64,000 nucleotides of DNA, taken from positions 124,001-188,000 of the forward strand of contig CAMRHE010001080.1 of NCBI GenBank assembly GCA_947044405.1, read 5' to 3'. Positions 1 through 11,099 of this stretch are shown here, piece after piece. The notes under the pieces are model-generated. The model saw only the letters and a list, made by a program, of their open reading frames with translations. It did not search any database and had not been told where the DNA came from. Position 1 is the first letter of the stretch. Each line of letters starts with the position of its first letter. The stretch comes from Leptodactylus fallax. Taxonomy: Eukaryota > Chordata > Amphibia > Anura > Leptodactylidae. Made by a program: the position numbers and the translations under genes.

Positions 1-330
1 TGACACTGTTACACAAGGTCACATACACACAGCTTTACTCCAGGTTTTCCATAACAACCGATCGCAGGTTTTTCACTGATATCCAAACTGAGATGCACAT
101 GATCACATGACACTTATGGACCAATGGAAAATCGCAGGTTCAGTCTTGACATACACACAGCTTTAAACCAGGTTTCCATAGCAACCAAGCTATTTATGTC
201 CTGCATGAGTCAATAGCAGTTCGCAGGTCCTTAAATATTCAGTCATATGACGTGTATTAGCCAATATAAGTTCACATTTCATTTACCAGGTTTCCATAGC
301 AACACAGCCATAAATAGACTATACCTATAC
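1..330. repeat. Degenerate tandem repeat, about 3 units, with X-box-like motifs
   Basis: Three diverged units carry the shared words acacacagcttta, tcgcaggt and ccaggtttccatagcaac. The last word, at 172-185 and 290-303 with a weaker copy at 45-58, resembles an RFX X-box (one mismatch in the left half, right half AGCAAC intact). No coding potential is seen. Regulatory meaning is speculative. Confidence 0.5.
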
Positions 331-879
331 TGGACTGCCATACTGGATGTCAAGTGCAAAACTGGCCAATTCTTATGGGGTCACTACACAGCCGGGTCCT
401 TCTGCTAGTATTATATACATTTCTGAGAATATGATTCCTACTAGCAATATTCAAAGTTCTAGAAGTCTGGGATGCCTGACCGCCAAGCAGGTTCTGTAAG
501 ACCCTATAAATACAATAGAGATCACAGCCCCGAGCACAAACATTGCCAATAGAATTTTTACCTGAGGCCACTTACCACATGATGAGTACTCAGGTGATAT
601 AATATGCTTTATTTCCTGATTTATTTATTCCCTGGTTTAGTTATACATCTGATCATTATGTCATTTACTACTTGATGTTCATGATCCTGCTTGTGCTTAT
701 GTGACTAAACAATTGCAATTGATCCTGTGTATTTCTTGCTCTATATAAGTACTTGGATATACATTTGCAGTGTCAGACTGGGGTTCCAAAATTATTCTGG
801 GGGTCCACAATCCTGCAGCCTCTACAAAACAGACCACAAACATCAGAGCCTGAGCCAATGGGAAGAGCCTTATTGGTAC
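331..879. other. Duplicated promoter-like flank, copy A
   Basis: This stretch is alignable by eye with 44650-45240 (shared words include tctagaagtctgggatgcc versus its variant, taccacatgat, gactaaacaattgcaatt and ttcttgctctatataagtac). The tatataag at 742-749, conserved in the other copy as tgtataag, could be a TATA box, but no exon is identified next to it. It is probably part of a tandemly duplicated locus. The foldback element at 880 interrupts the homology. Confidence 0.5.
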
Positions 880-1340
880 CAGGGCCGGCGTTAGGGGGGG
901 GGCAAACTGGGCAATTGCCCAGGGCCCCGTCCCCAAAGGGGCCCCCAGGATCCGGAACCTGATGACTCCGGATCCCGGAGTCAGGCCCGGACAAATCAAT
1001 AGCAGAAAGGCCCCTTTCCGTGGTGAGTAAAAATAACAAACATTTTTACTCACCTGTCCGCGGCGTCCGACGTCATCTTCTGGCGTTCCGGACATCACCG
1101 CTGAGGCCAGGCCTCAGCCGTAGCGATCACGTGGGGCGTGCTGACAGCGTGCCTCACGTAATCGCTGAGGCCCAATCACAGGCCTCAGCGGTGACGTCCA
1201 CAACGCGTGACGTCAGCCGCAGAGAAGAAGAAGACAGCGCCGGCGGGGATAGCGGAGCAGCGCGAGGAGGCCCAGAAGAGGTAAGAACAAGGTGAGTATA
1301 ACTGTTTGTTATTTTCCCTCACCTCCCCCGGGCCTTCGAT
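880..1340 (+). repeat. Left terminal inverted repeat of foldback element
   Basis: This is the mirror of 7480-7917. It contains a perfect 16-bp palindrome ctgggcaattgcccag at 907-922 and a second imperfect palindrome around 1100-1200 built from accgctgaggcc and ggcctcagcggtg. Confidence 0.8.
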
Positions 1341-1378
1341 TATTATACTCTGGGGTCTGAAGAGACCCCAGAATATAA
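1341..1378. repeat. Short hairpin at the array border, left arm
   Basis: The stem tattatactctggggtct pairs with agaccccagaatataata around a 2-4 base loop. The same module is at 7441-7479 and, degraded, at 10448-10490, 10755-10775, 19680-19700 and 55333-55355. Confidence 0.7.
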
Positions 1379-1389
1379 TATAATAATAG

Positions 1390-2860
1390 CACTGTAGGGC
1401 CCCTGTGGAGCATTATACTGGGGGCCCCTCTGGATAGCATATTATACTGGGGAAGGGGCCCTCTGGATAGCATGTTATATTCTGTGGGGCCTCTGTGGAA
1501 AATTATAATGTGGGGGGAGGGGCTCTGGAGATAATGTTATATTAGTGGGGCCGCTTTGGAGCATTATGCTCTCCAGAGGGGCCCCCCAGTATAATGCTCC
1601 AAAGTGGCCCCACAGAATATAACATGCTCTCCAGAGAGCCCCCTCCCCAGTATAATGCTCCACAGCGGCCCAAAACAGTATAATATGCTCTCCAGAGCCC
1701 CTCCCAATATAATGCTCCACAGTGGCCCAAAACAGTATAACATGCTCTCCAGAGCCCCCCCCCAGTATAATGCTCCACAGTGGCCCCGCACAGTATAATA
1801 TACTGGGGGGGCCCCTCTGGAGAGCATATTATACTGTGTGGGGAAACCGTGGAGCATTATATTGGGAGGGGCTCTGGAGAGCATATTATACTGTTTTGGG
1901 CCGCTGTGGAGTATTATACTGGGGAAACCTCTCTGGGCAGTATATTATACTGTGTGGAGGCCATTTCTGGAGCATGTTATACTGAGTGGGGTCACTGTGG
2001 AGCATTATTCTGGGGGGCCATCAGCAGAGCATATTATATTGCGTGGCACCATTGTGGGGCATTATTCGGGGGGGACTAATGAGCATTATACTAGGGGGCC
2101 CTCTGGGGAGCATATTATACTGTGTGGGGCCTACTGTGGAACATTATACTGGGGGGACGCTCTGGGGAGCATAATATATTGCATGGGGCCACTGTGGAGC
2201 AAAATACTGGAGGGGGCACTGTGGAGCATTATACTAGCGGGGGCCCTCTGGGGAGCATATTATACTATGGGCCACTGTGGAGCTTTATACTGGGGGAAGG
2301 GACAGTGTGGGGAGCCTGTTACACTCCACAGTGGCCCCACACAGTATATTATATTGTGTGGGGCTTTTCGGGAGCATATGATACTCTGTGGGGCCATTGT
2401 AGAGCATTATACGGAGGGGGACTGTGGGGGACCACTGTGGAGCATTATACTGGGGGAACCCCTCTGGGGAGTTTATTATACTGTGTGGAGGTCATTATGG
2501 AGCATGTTATACTGTGTTAGGCCACTGGAGCATTATACTGGGGAGGCATTGTGGGGTGCATATTATACTGTATGGAGCATATTATATTGTGTGGGGCTGC
2601 TGGGGAGCATATTGCACTGTCTGGTGCCACTAAGGGGTAGTATACTGTGTGGGCCACTGTGGAGTATTATACTGTGTGGAGCCTTACATACCATGTGGGG
2701 CCACTATAGGGGGCTCAGGGGAGCATTTTATACTGTGTGGGGTCACTGTGGAGCATTATATACCATGTGGGGAAACTGGAGGGCTCAGGAGAGCATTTTA
2801 TACTGTGGAGCATTATATACCATGTAGAGCATTATACTGTGGGGGGGGGGGCTCACAATT
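1390..2860 (+). repeat. Satellite array, left arm
   Basis: Degenerate tandem units run along the pattern gtggagcattatactg, gggggccctctgg and agcatattatactgtgtgg. Long ORFs here (for example 1838-2827) come from the repeat period and are not genes. Part of the array (1565-1800) is itself inverted relative to its neighbours. Confidence 0.85.
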
Positions 2861-3159
2861 CCTGCTGGCAGCCCTGTGTGCTATGTCTGCATCACAGCTC
2901 CCTCACTATAATCTTGCACATACGTGTAGTGCTCCATGTCATTCCCCATACAGTACTGTGCATGAACTGGAGTTATTGGGGCCTGTACAGTACTATAGGG
3001 GCTGACTATACGGGGAACATACTCAGTAACACCAGATAGTCAGCACATATGAAAGATTTCAGTGAAGGAGCCGTGGTGTAGGCTATTAGCAGGAAGCTGT
3101 TGGGTGGGGCCCCAGAACAAGTTCCTCTGGTGGGCCTAAGGCCCTTCAGTCCGACACTG

Positions 3160-3475
3160 TATAACGGAGAACTATTATATATAAGGATGGGTTACTATAT
3201 ATAATTGGGAAACTTAAGTATGAGGGGGCTATTATAAGGGGGAACTATTATTTATAAGATGGGCTATTATTTATAAGGGGGGAACTATTATATATAAGGC
3301 ATCCATTACAAGGGGGGAGCTATTATTTATAAGAGGAGAACTTTTTATAAGGGGGGTATAATTGTTAAGTGGGCTTATTTATAAAGGGGGCTATTAGTGA
3401 TAATGGGGACTATTATTTATAAGGGTAACTATTATTTATGAGGAGGCTATTATTTATAAGGAAGCAGTATTATTT
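3160..3475 (+). repeat. AT-rich tandem array (ttataaggggg type), left arm
   Basis: Units of about 20-35 bp around ctattatttataagggggg. The array is mirrored at 4920-5420. Confidence 0.75.
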
Positions 3476-4919
3476 TACGTTTTCACAGGTTAATTACACA
3501 CAATCGTAAATGTTTTTGGCCTAGTTCGACCTTCGTTAGTTAATTGAGATCATAATGAAAGAGTTAACATATATAGAGAGATTTCATAATACACTTCATA
3601 ATATGATCCATCTTCACAAAATTGTCCATGTATATTACAATCCGAAGAAATAGTAAATACATCAATCTGGCAAAGTTCACAGATTGTGGATATAAAAATG
3701 TACAAAAACAGGATATATGTCAAATGGTCGTCCTATATTGTGCATAGAGACAGTCATATCAAGATAATACGGACCACAGAGAAAAGACAGTAAGAGTGAA
3801 GACAGCAAAAAATTAATCAGAAAAACTGGTCAAAATAATACAGGTGCATCTCAATAAATTAGAATATCTTTGAAACGTTCATTCATTTCAGTAATTCAGT
3901 AATACCATCCATAATCAGCGTCTTCCATGATTGTGTGTCCTACTGAACCAGACTGAGGGACCATTTAAAGGCTTAGGAAACCTTGGCAGGTGACACACTG
4001 AATTTACAATACTGAACTGAACTTACAATATTCTAATTTTCTTAGATTTGGGTTTTCATTACCTGTAATCCATAAACACTTGAAATAGAACACTCTGTGT
4101 GTAAAGAATCTAGAAAATATAGGAAGGCACTTTTTTAACTTAATTACTGAAAGAAATAAACGTTTCAAAGATATTCTAATTTATTGAGATGCATCTGTCC
4201 AAAGTCTGTGTACTGTACAGACTTATATCTCGTGCATCAGATTAGACTTAGTACACAGTTCAGCAATCTGACGTCCTCCTTCTGGTAGGTTTGTAAAGTG
4301 ATACTCCTAACAGGTGAAGATGTTGATCATATCTGTTAGCCTAAAACTACAAGATAGGTACAACTCACCTGTATCTATTGATAAGTATAGGCAAAATCCT
4401 GTGTAGTATTTCAGATGCAATAGTCCAGCATGTTAAAGGGATATATCTCCCAAAAGACAGCTGTAAACAGGGACAAACATTTTTCTACCTGATGGGCCAC
4501 ATTCTTATATGCTGTAAAAGAAGGAGCTACTTATACTATCCATGACCTATGCTCTGGATAGTCGCTCTTGGCTGGATGTTACTATCATATAAGAGACAGA
4601 TACACACAGTGCTGACACTGGAATCTCTACTGGTCGCTCATGAATTACTTTGGAATAGTCATTATATTTTATATCCAAGATAACACTGACTTCTGTTATG
4701 AACAGGCAGGGCCGGTTTTAGACAAAGTGGGGCCCTGGGCAAAATTAAAAGCGGGGCCCCAAATGCTGATATGCAAACAACACCATCGTCTTGCAGTGGC
4801 AACCCCTATAATAACGCCTCCTTTCTGCCAACAAAAAAGTAATAACAAGCCCCATTTTACCACACACAATTCAAATGAGCACCTTTGTACCACCTAATAG
4901 ATTTTTGCACACAGTCATC
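3476..4919. other. Unmirrored centre of the foldback element
   Basis: About 1.4 kb of AT-rich sequence without a credible gene. It holds a MITE at 3841-4197. At 4706-4780 there is a remnant (ccggttttagacaaagtggg followed by a gggccc-rich stretch) that resembles the terminus of another CAGGG-type element. The 85-codon ORF at 4640-4897 overlaps this remnant and is not supported as a gene. Confidence 0.5.
3841..4197. mobile_element. MITE with about 38-bp terminal inverted repeats
   Basis: The left end caggtgcatctcaataaatt is mirrored at the right end (aatttattgagatgcatctg), and the match continues through tagaatatctttgaaacgtt. TA precedes the left end; the right-hand TA is not preserved. Length is 357 bp with no ORF. 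The size and TA flank suggest a Tc1/mariner-type element, which is an inference. Confidence 0.8.
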
Positions 4920-5420
4920 AGTTATTATAGCGCCTCCTTATAAATAATAGTCTCTGCTTATAAATAATATTACACCTTTATCAGTAAAAGCTCCCTTATA
5001 AATAATAAATAGTGCCCTGTATCGGTAATATCCCCCTTATCAGTAACAGTCACCCCGTAAAAATAATACTGCTCCCTTATAAATAATAGCCCTCTCATAA
5101 ATAATAGTTACCCTTATAAATAATAGTCCCCATTATCACTAATAGCCCCCTTTATAAATAAGCCCACTTAACAATTATACGCCCCTTATAAATACTTCCC
5201 CTCTTATAAATAATAGCTCCCCCCCTTATAATATATGCCTTATATATAATAGTTCCCCCCTTATAAATAATAGTCCGTCTTATATTAATAGTCCCCCCTT
5301 ATAATAGCCCCCTCATATTTAAGTTTCCCAATGATATATAGTAACCCAACCTTAAATATAATAGTTCCTGCCTTATAAATAAGAGCCCCCTTATATATAA
5401 TAGTTCTCCATTATCATTAT
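4920..5420 (-). repeat. AT-rich tandem array, right arm
   Basis: Reverse-complement counterpart of 3160-3475, with units such as cccccttataaataatag. Confidence 0.75.
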
Positions 5421-5749
5421 ACAGTGTCGGACTGAAGGGCCTTAGGCCCACCAGAGGAACTTGTTGTGGGGCCTCACCCAACAGCTTCCTGATAATAGCC
5501 TACACCACAGCTCCTTCACTGAAGTCTTACATATGTGCTGACTATCTGGTGTTACTGAGTATGTTCCCAGTATAGTCAGCCCCTATAGTACTGTGCAGGC
5601 CCCAATAACTCCATGGCCAGTTCATGCACAGGACTGTATGGGGAATGACATGGCCATGGAGCACTACACGTATGTGCAAGATTATAGTGAGGGAGCTGTG
5701 ATGCAGACTTAGCACAAAGATCTGCCAGCAGGAATTTTGAGCCCCCCCC

Positions 5750-7430
5750 CCCACAGTATAATGCTCCACATGGTATATAATGCTCCACAGTATAAAATGC
5801 TCCCCTGAGCCCTCTAGTTGCCCTACATGGTATATAATGCTCCACAGTGGCCCTACACAGTATAAAATGCTCCCCTGAGCCCCCCATAGTGGCCCCACAT
5901 GGTAAATAAGACTCCACACAGTATAATACTCCACAGTGGCCCACACAGTATACTACCCCTTAGTGGCCCCAGACAGTACAATATGCTTCCCAGCAGCCCC
6001 ACACAATATAATATGCTACATACAGTATAATATACACCCCACAGTGCCCCCCCAGTATAATGCTCCAGAGTGGCCTAACACAGTATAACATGCTCCACAA
6101 TGGCCTCCACACAGTATAATATACTCCCCAGAGGGGTTCCCCCAGTATAATGCTCCACAGTGGTCCCCCACATTATAATATGCTCCCCACATTCCCCCCA
6201 AGTATAATGCTCTACAATGGTCCCTCAGAGTATAATATGCTCCCGAGAAGCCCCACACAATATAATACACTCCACAGTGGCCCCACACAGTATAACAGGC
6301 TCCCCACACTGCCCCTTCCTCCCAGTATAAAGCTCCACAGTGGCCCATAGTATAATATGCTCCCCAGAGGGCCCCCTTAGTATAATGCTCCACAGTGCCC
6401 CCTGCAATATATTATGCTCCCCAGAGCGTCCCCCAGTATAATGCTCCACAGTAGGCCCCATGCAATATAATATGCTCCCCAGAGGGCCCCCTAGTTCCCC
6501 CCCCTGAATAATGCCCCACAGTGGCGCCACGCAATGTAATATGCTCTGCAGATGGCCCCCCCTGAATAATGCTCCACAGTGACCCCACACACTATAACAT
6601 GCTCAAGAATGGCCTCCACACAGTATAATATACTGCCCAGAGAGGTTCCCCCACTATAATGCTCCACAGTGGGCCAAACCAGTATAATATGCTCTCCAGA
6701 GGGCCCCCCAGTATAATGCTCCAAAGTGACCTCACATAATATAACATGCTCTCCAGAGTCCCACCCTCACATTATAATGCTGCACAGAGGCCCCATAGAA
6801 TATAACATGCTCTCCAGAGGGCCTCCTCCCCCAATATAATGCTCCACAGTGGCCCCACACAGTATAATATACTGGGGGGGCCCTCTGGATAGCATGTTAT
6901 ACTGTGTAGGACCACTGTGGAGCATTATATTGGGGGAGGAGGTCCTCTGATGAGCATGTTATATTCTGCGGGGCCTCTGTGGAGCATTATAATGTGGGGG
7001 GCTCTGGAGAGCATGTTATATTCTGTGAGGCCACTTTGGAGCATTATACTGGGGGGCCCTCTGAAGAGCATATTATACTGTGTGGGGCCACCGTGGAGCA
7101 TTATACTGGGGGGGCCTCTGGAGAGCATATTATACTCTTTTGGGCCACTGTGGAGCATTATACTGGGGAAGGGGCCCTCTGGATAGCATATTATACTGTG
7201 TGGGGCCCCTCTGGATAGCATAATGCTCCACAGTGGCCCCACACAGTATAATATGCTAACCAGAGGGCCCTTTCCCCAGTATAATGCTCTACAGTGGCCC
7301 CACACAGTATAATATGCTATCCAGTGGGCCCCTTCCCCAGTATAATGCTCCACAGTGGCCCCACACAGTATAATATGGTATCCAGAGGGCCCCCCCCCCA
7401 GTATAATGCTCCCTAGTGGCCCTACAGACT
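5750..7430 (-). repeat. Satellite array, right arm
   Basis: Reverse-complement counterpart of the left satellite array, with units such as cagtataatgctccacagtg and ggccccacacagtataatat. An internal segment (6870-7210) is flipped back to the left-arm orientation. Confidence 0.85.
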
Positions 7431-7479
7431 CTCTTTATTATATTATACTCTGGGGTCTCTTCAGACCCCAGAGTATAAT

Positions 7480-7917
7480 CGAAGGCCCGAGGGAGGTAAG
7501 GGAAAATAACAAACACTTATACTTACCTTGCCTTACCTCTCCTGGGGCCTCCTCGCGCTGCTCCACTATCCCCGCCGGCGACCGCTTCCTCTTGCTTGCG
7601 GCTGACGTCACGTGTTGTGGATGTCACCGCTGAAGCCCAATCACAGGACCCAGCGGTGACTGACGTGAGGCATGCTGTTAGCATGCCCCACGTGATGGCC
7701 AAGCCTCAGCGGTGACGTCCGGAACGCCAGAAGATGACGTCGGACACCTAGGACAGGTGAGTAAAAATGTTTGTTATTTTTACTCATCTCGGAAAGGGGC
7801 CCTGCGGTCCCTTTCTGTTATTGATATGGCCGGACATGACTCCGGATCCCGGGGGGCCCCTTTGGGGACGGGGCCCTGGGCAATTGCCCAGTTTGCCCCC
7901 CCCTAACGCCGGCCCTG
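7480..7917 (-). repeat. Right terminal inverted repeat of foldback element
   Basis: This is the reverse complement of the left terminus and ends ctaacgccggccctg at 7917. The 16-bp palindrome recurs at 7876-7891. Confidence 0.8.
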
Positions 7918-8270
7918 TGTACAGGAATAAGCCTTGTCCTGAGATTTGCTCACAATAGTCAAGAAGTTAATAGGTAATTTTCCCACAGAGGTAATACATT
8001 TCCTTTCTCCTTGGGCCATGGATCTTAAAGTGACCCTGCAGGTTTCCCCTTGCTAAGACTCATTCATCACAGTATATGTGTAGCCATCATCTAATAATCA
8101 CATTATTTAGTGATCTGTATTTTATGATCATTCATTATTTGCCATAATGGAAATCGGCTCCTGGTAAGCCTGGGTTTATACACCGCACCCAATGTGAGGA
8201 GGTAAAACTGCAGGGAGTAGGGAGAGTGCAGCAGAGTGAGCCAATCGTGAGACATCTGGTGTGTCTCAGA
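7918..8270. other. Intergenic, nothing recognised
   Basis: 353 bases between two transposons. No ORF, repeat or regulatory motif could be supported. Confidence 0.4.
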
Positions 8271-8504
8271 CAGGGCTGAACCTAGCCTCTTTGCTGCCTG
8301 AGGCGGACAATAGAAAGGCGCCCCCCTCCAAAAAAAATAAAAATTTGAGTTTCCATGCAACTAGCTTCACACACTGTTATCGTCACACAATAAACATACA
8401 CAATTTGTTATAAAACAGTTTTTAAGAATTCTTCTTCCTGTATTACTTCAGTATCAGATCAACAACACGGCATTAACAATGAAAGTAACTTCACACATCT
8501 TCTG

Positions 8505-8642
8505 CTTGGTGGATGGACGAGCCCACGTGGCCCCCATTCTCTATAATAGGAGCCCCGTAGATAGCTGAGTACTGGACTTTGGGTATCTTTGGCACTCCCA
8601 TTGAAGTGAATGAGAGCCACGCGGGTTCGTCCATCCACCAAG
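8505..8642. repeat. 27-bp-stem hairpin inside hAT-like copy 1
   Basis: Arms at 8505-8531 and 8616-8642 (cttggtggatggacgagccc and its inverse) flank an 84-base loop. The stem has one G-T wobble and one mismatch. In the second copy (53764-53901) one base pair has changed on both sides. Confidence 0.85.
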
Positions 8643-9435
8643 TGACACACCTATATATATGGCTGCGGACAGGCTGAATTCCCACCCAGTGGGGGGAAAA
8701 ACAATTCTCAGGCTCAGTGGGGGTCTCAGCAGACAGACCCCCATCACTCAGGTATTTATCCTCTATCATTTAGGTGAATACAGGGCAGTAACATTTTGTG
8801 ACTTACAGGTGACGTCTCTGACTAATCGGTCACATTTCCGTTCTTCCCTTTGGACCGCCATGACCACTTCTTCCAGCTGTGACTTGTCTCTGTAAAGTTT
8901 GGAACACAGACATATTTGGCTCCTCACTTTTCCAGGCACCTGACCCACATTGTCCTCACCTGCACCCCCATCCTCCTGCTACCCCCAAATATAAAATATA
9001 TGATATAAGCACATAGAATGAATAATACTCCCAAGTGTATCTTTACATTAATAATGTCCGTGTGTACCCTGTATAAATAGTGCCCCTTATTAATAATGCC
9101 CCAGGTGTTTCCTAATTAAAAGGATTTCCAGGTCATTAATAAAAAATCAGTGGGGCTCAAAAATCTGAGACCCCCACTGATCAGCTGTTTGAATGAACCG
9201 TGGTACCTGTGTAAGTGACCGTGACCCCTTCTCTGTTTACGTAGTGTCATTCATCTCATAGCGGCCATGTAATGTAACTACAGCCTCGTCCTATACACGT
9301 CTATGTGACAAGGCTGGAATTACATCACACTGTCACTATAAACAGACAGCGTGTGATATAAACAGGCGCCATAGCCCCTTCAAACTGCTGATCAGAGGGG
9401 AAAGCTCCTTTAATAAAGCCCATTTGTCACCTTAA

Positions 9436-9744
9436 AGGGGTTTCCAGGATAATCACTTTTTTAATATGAAGCCAAAGAAGGTGCTCCGGTGTCTTCCAGC
9501 ACATTCCAGTCCTGCTGCTCCGGTGTTTTCTTCCAGCAGAAGTCCCAACAGCACTGTGACGTCCCATAACAGCGACCTCTGCGGTGATGTGTGGTGGGGA
9601 CTTCCGCCAGAAGAAAACACCAGAGCATCAGAACCAGACCGAGGAGAGAGACTTCAGAGCACAAGGATCAGGTGAGTAGGGTTTTTTTATTTTTATCACT
9701 TTCCCCAGTCTCATATTAAAAAATTGGTTATCCCAGATAACCCT
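9436..9744. mobile_element. TTAA-flanked foldback MITE
   Basis: TTAA at 9432-9435 and 9745-9748 brackets inverted ends aggggtttccaggataatca and its degraded mirror (ggttatcccagataaccct). The related copy at 54747-54955 is missing its right half. No ORF is credible. Confidence 0.7.
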
Positions 9745-9749
9745 TTAAT

Positions 9750-10050
9750 TAATTGCCCCATTATATTATGCCACTGATTCCTCCTGACATAAATACTGCT
9801 CCCCTAATGACCCTTTATATAAATGATGCCCCCTTCTATTCATAATGTCCCCTAATTCCCCCTTATATAATTGATGTCCCCTAATGAATGCTTATATAAA
9901 TGACCACCCCCTTATATATATAATGCTCCCTAATGGCCCCTTATATAAATACCCCCCTTATATTAATAATGCCCTTATATAATTAACACCTCTTAAGTTC
10001 ATAAAGCCCCCTTATATAAAATGCCCCTTCCTAACGACCCCTTATCAGAA
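9750..10050. repeat. AT-rich array of cccttatataa units
   Basis: Irregular units such as ccccttatataaatgatgcc. This stretch is absent from hAT-like copy 2. Confidence 0.55.
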
Positions 10051-10059
10051 GTCTAACTA

Positions 10060-10460
10060 GCAAAGACTGGGCCCCCCAGCAAACTTTTGACTTTCCCCCC
10101 CAACAGCATAGCACCCCCTTTCCTGGCACTCACACAGTGTAACGCCCAATTTACACACACTATAATGGCCCATAGCAGCGCATGCACACAGTATTATGGC
10201 CCACAGCGGCCCCTGCACACGGTATTATGGCCCACAGCGGCCCCTGCACACAATATTATGACCCACAGTGGCCCCTGCACACGGTATTATGGTCCACAGC
10301 GGCCCCTACACAGCACTATGGCCCACAGTGGCCCCTTCACATGGTGTTATGGCCCACAGCATCCCCTCCACACGGTATTATGTACAACAGCGGCTCCTGC
10401 ACACAGTATTATGTCCCATAGTAGCCACTACACACTATTATGCCCCCAAGAACTTTTATT
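10060..10460. repeat. Satellite array inside hAT-like copy 1
   Basis: About ten units of roughly 29-30 bp (ggtattatggcccacagcgg plus cccctgcacac) follow a degraded element end (ctaactagcaaagactgggc). The same unit fills 54970-55320 and, inverted, 19740-20010. Confidence 0.8.
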
Positions 10461-10569
10461 ATACTCGGGGATCTTTTCAGAGACCCAGAGGAGGTGATGA
10501 ACATAAAACCCACTGTTACTTACCTATTCTGCACTCCGACGCACTCCCTGCTGCTTTGAGCCCTCTTCA

Positions 10570-10660
10570 ATGTCGGCACAGACGTCACATGGGCCAGGCC
10601 AGCGTCATTATGCATTGCGACGCTGGCCTGGCCCACGTGACACCTGGGACGTCACCAAAG
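10570..10660. repeat. Imperfect palindrome (gacgtcac ... gtgac.. gacgtc)
   Basis: The word cacatgggccaggccagcgt is mirrored by acgctggcctggcccacgtg around the centre attatgcatt. Related palindromes lie at 19535-19615, 42530-42610 and 55500-55565, each within an array-bearing element. Confidence 0.7.
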
Positions 10661-11099
10661 CTTCCCCAAGACTGCTGGGAGCCACACTGGATTGCAGGAG
10701 AGGTGAGTAACACTGGTTTTTATGTTTGTCACCTCCCCTGGGCCTCCAATCAATATACTCTGGGATCTGAAAAGATCACTTGATGGAGCTGCTGCCTCCT
10801 CTTCTTGACCCGTGCATAGGACTTCTGCGTCTCAGCACAGGAGGCGTGATGACATCATAGCATCGCCACCTGCACTGAGAAGCAGATGTTTCCTAAGCCA
10901 GCCTGCTTAGCTTTTTTTTTTTTAAAGCGGCCTGTCTTGGGCTGGTTTAGGTTAAATAAATAGTGAAAATGCCGCCCCTCCAAGCAGTGACTGATAGTGC
11001 CGCCTGAGGAGGCCACCTCACTTGACCTCATTAGAGGTGCGCCCCTGTATGGCAAGCTGCTTTATGTAGCCTGTCATACAAATGCTGATATTTTGCAAT

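Larger units (their letters stand above)
880..7917. mobile_element. Giant foldback (long inverted repeat) DNA element, 7.0 kb
   Basis: Both ends carry the same inverted terminus starting cagggccggcgttagg, and the first 60 or so bases are nearly identical. The symmetry continues inward through G+C-rich subterminal blocks (about 880-1340 and 7480-7917), a 31-60 bp satellite array (1390-2860 and 5750-7430), a unique block (2860-3160 and 5420-5750) and an AT-rich array (3160-3475 and 4920-5420). Only 3476-4919 is not mirrored. No transposase is encoded, and all ORFs inside are array artefacts. CAGGG termini suggest a hAT-type relative. A clean 8-bp target duplication is not seen (left flank attggtac, right flank tgtacagg). 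Confidence 0.8.
8271..11047. mobile_element. hAT-like non-autonomous element, copy 1
   Basis: The left end cagggctgaacctagcctc and the right end gaggtgcgcccctg correspond to the ends of the copy at 53526-55999. The interior matches that copy over 8271-9690 and again from about 10180 to 11047. Copy 1 carries extra DNA at about 9690-10180 (the right half of a MITE and an AT-rich array of ttatataa units). No transposase ORF. The flanks gtctcaga and tatggcaa do not form a target duplication, so one end may be rearranged. Confidence 0.7.

Noticed and set aside
1838..2827. 329-codon open frame and its many overlapping neighbours on both strands
   Set aside because: It lies wholly inside the satellite array; the protein is a repeat of SIILGGALWGAYYT-like text and similar frames exist in all phases.
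5542..7353. Several open frames of 100-142 codons
   Set aside because: They are the mirror-image array artefacts of the right arm.
10087..10783. Open frames of 136 and 171 codons
   Set aside because: They translate the ggtattatggcccacagcgg array; no codon bias or domain.
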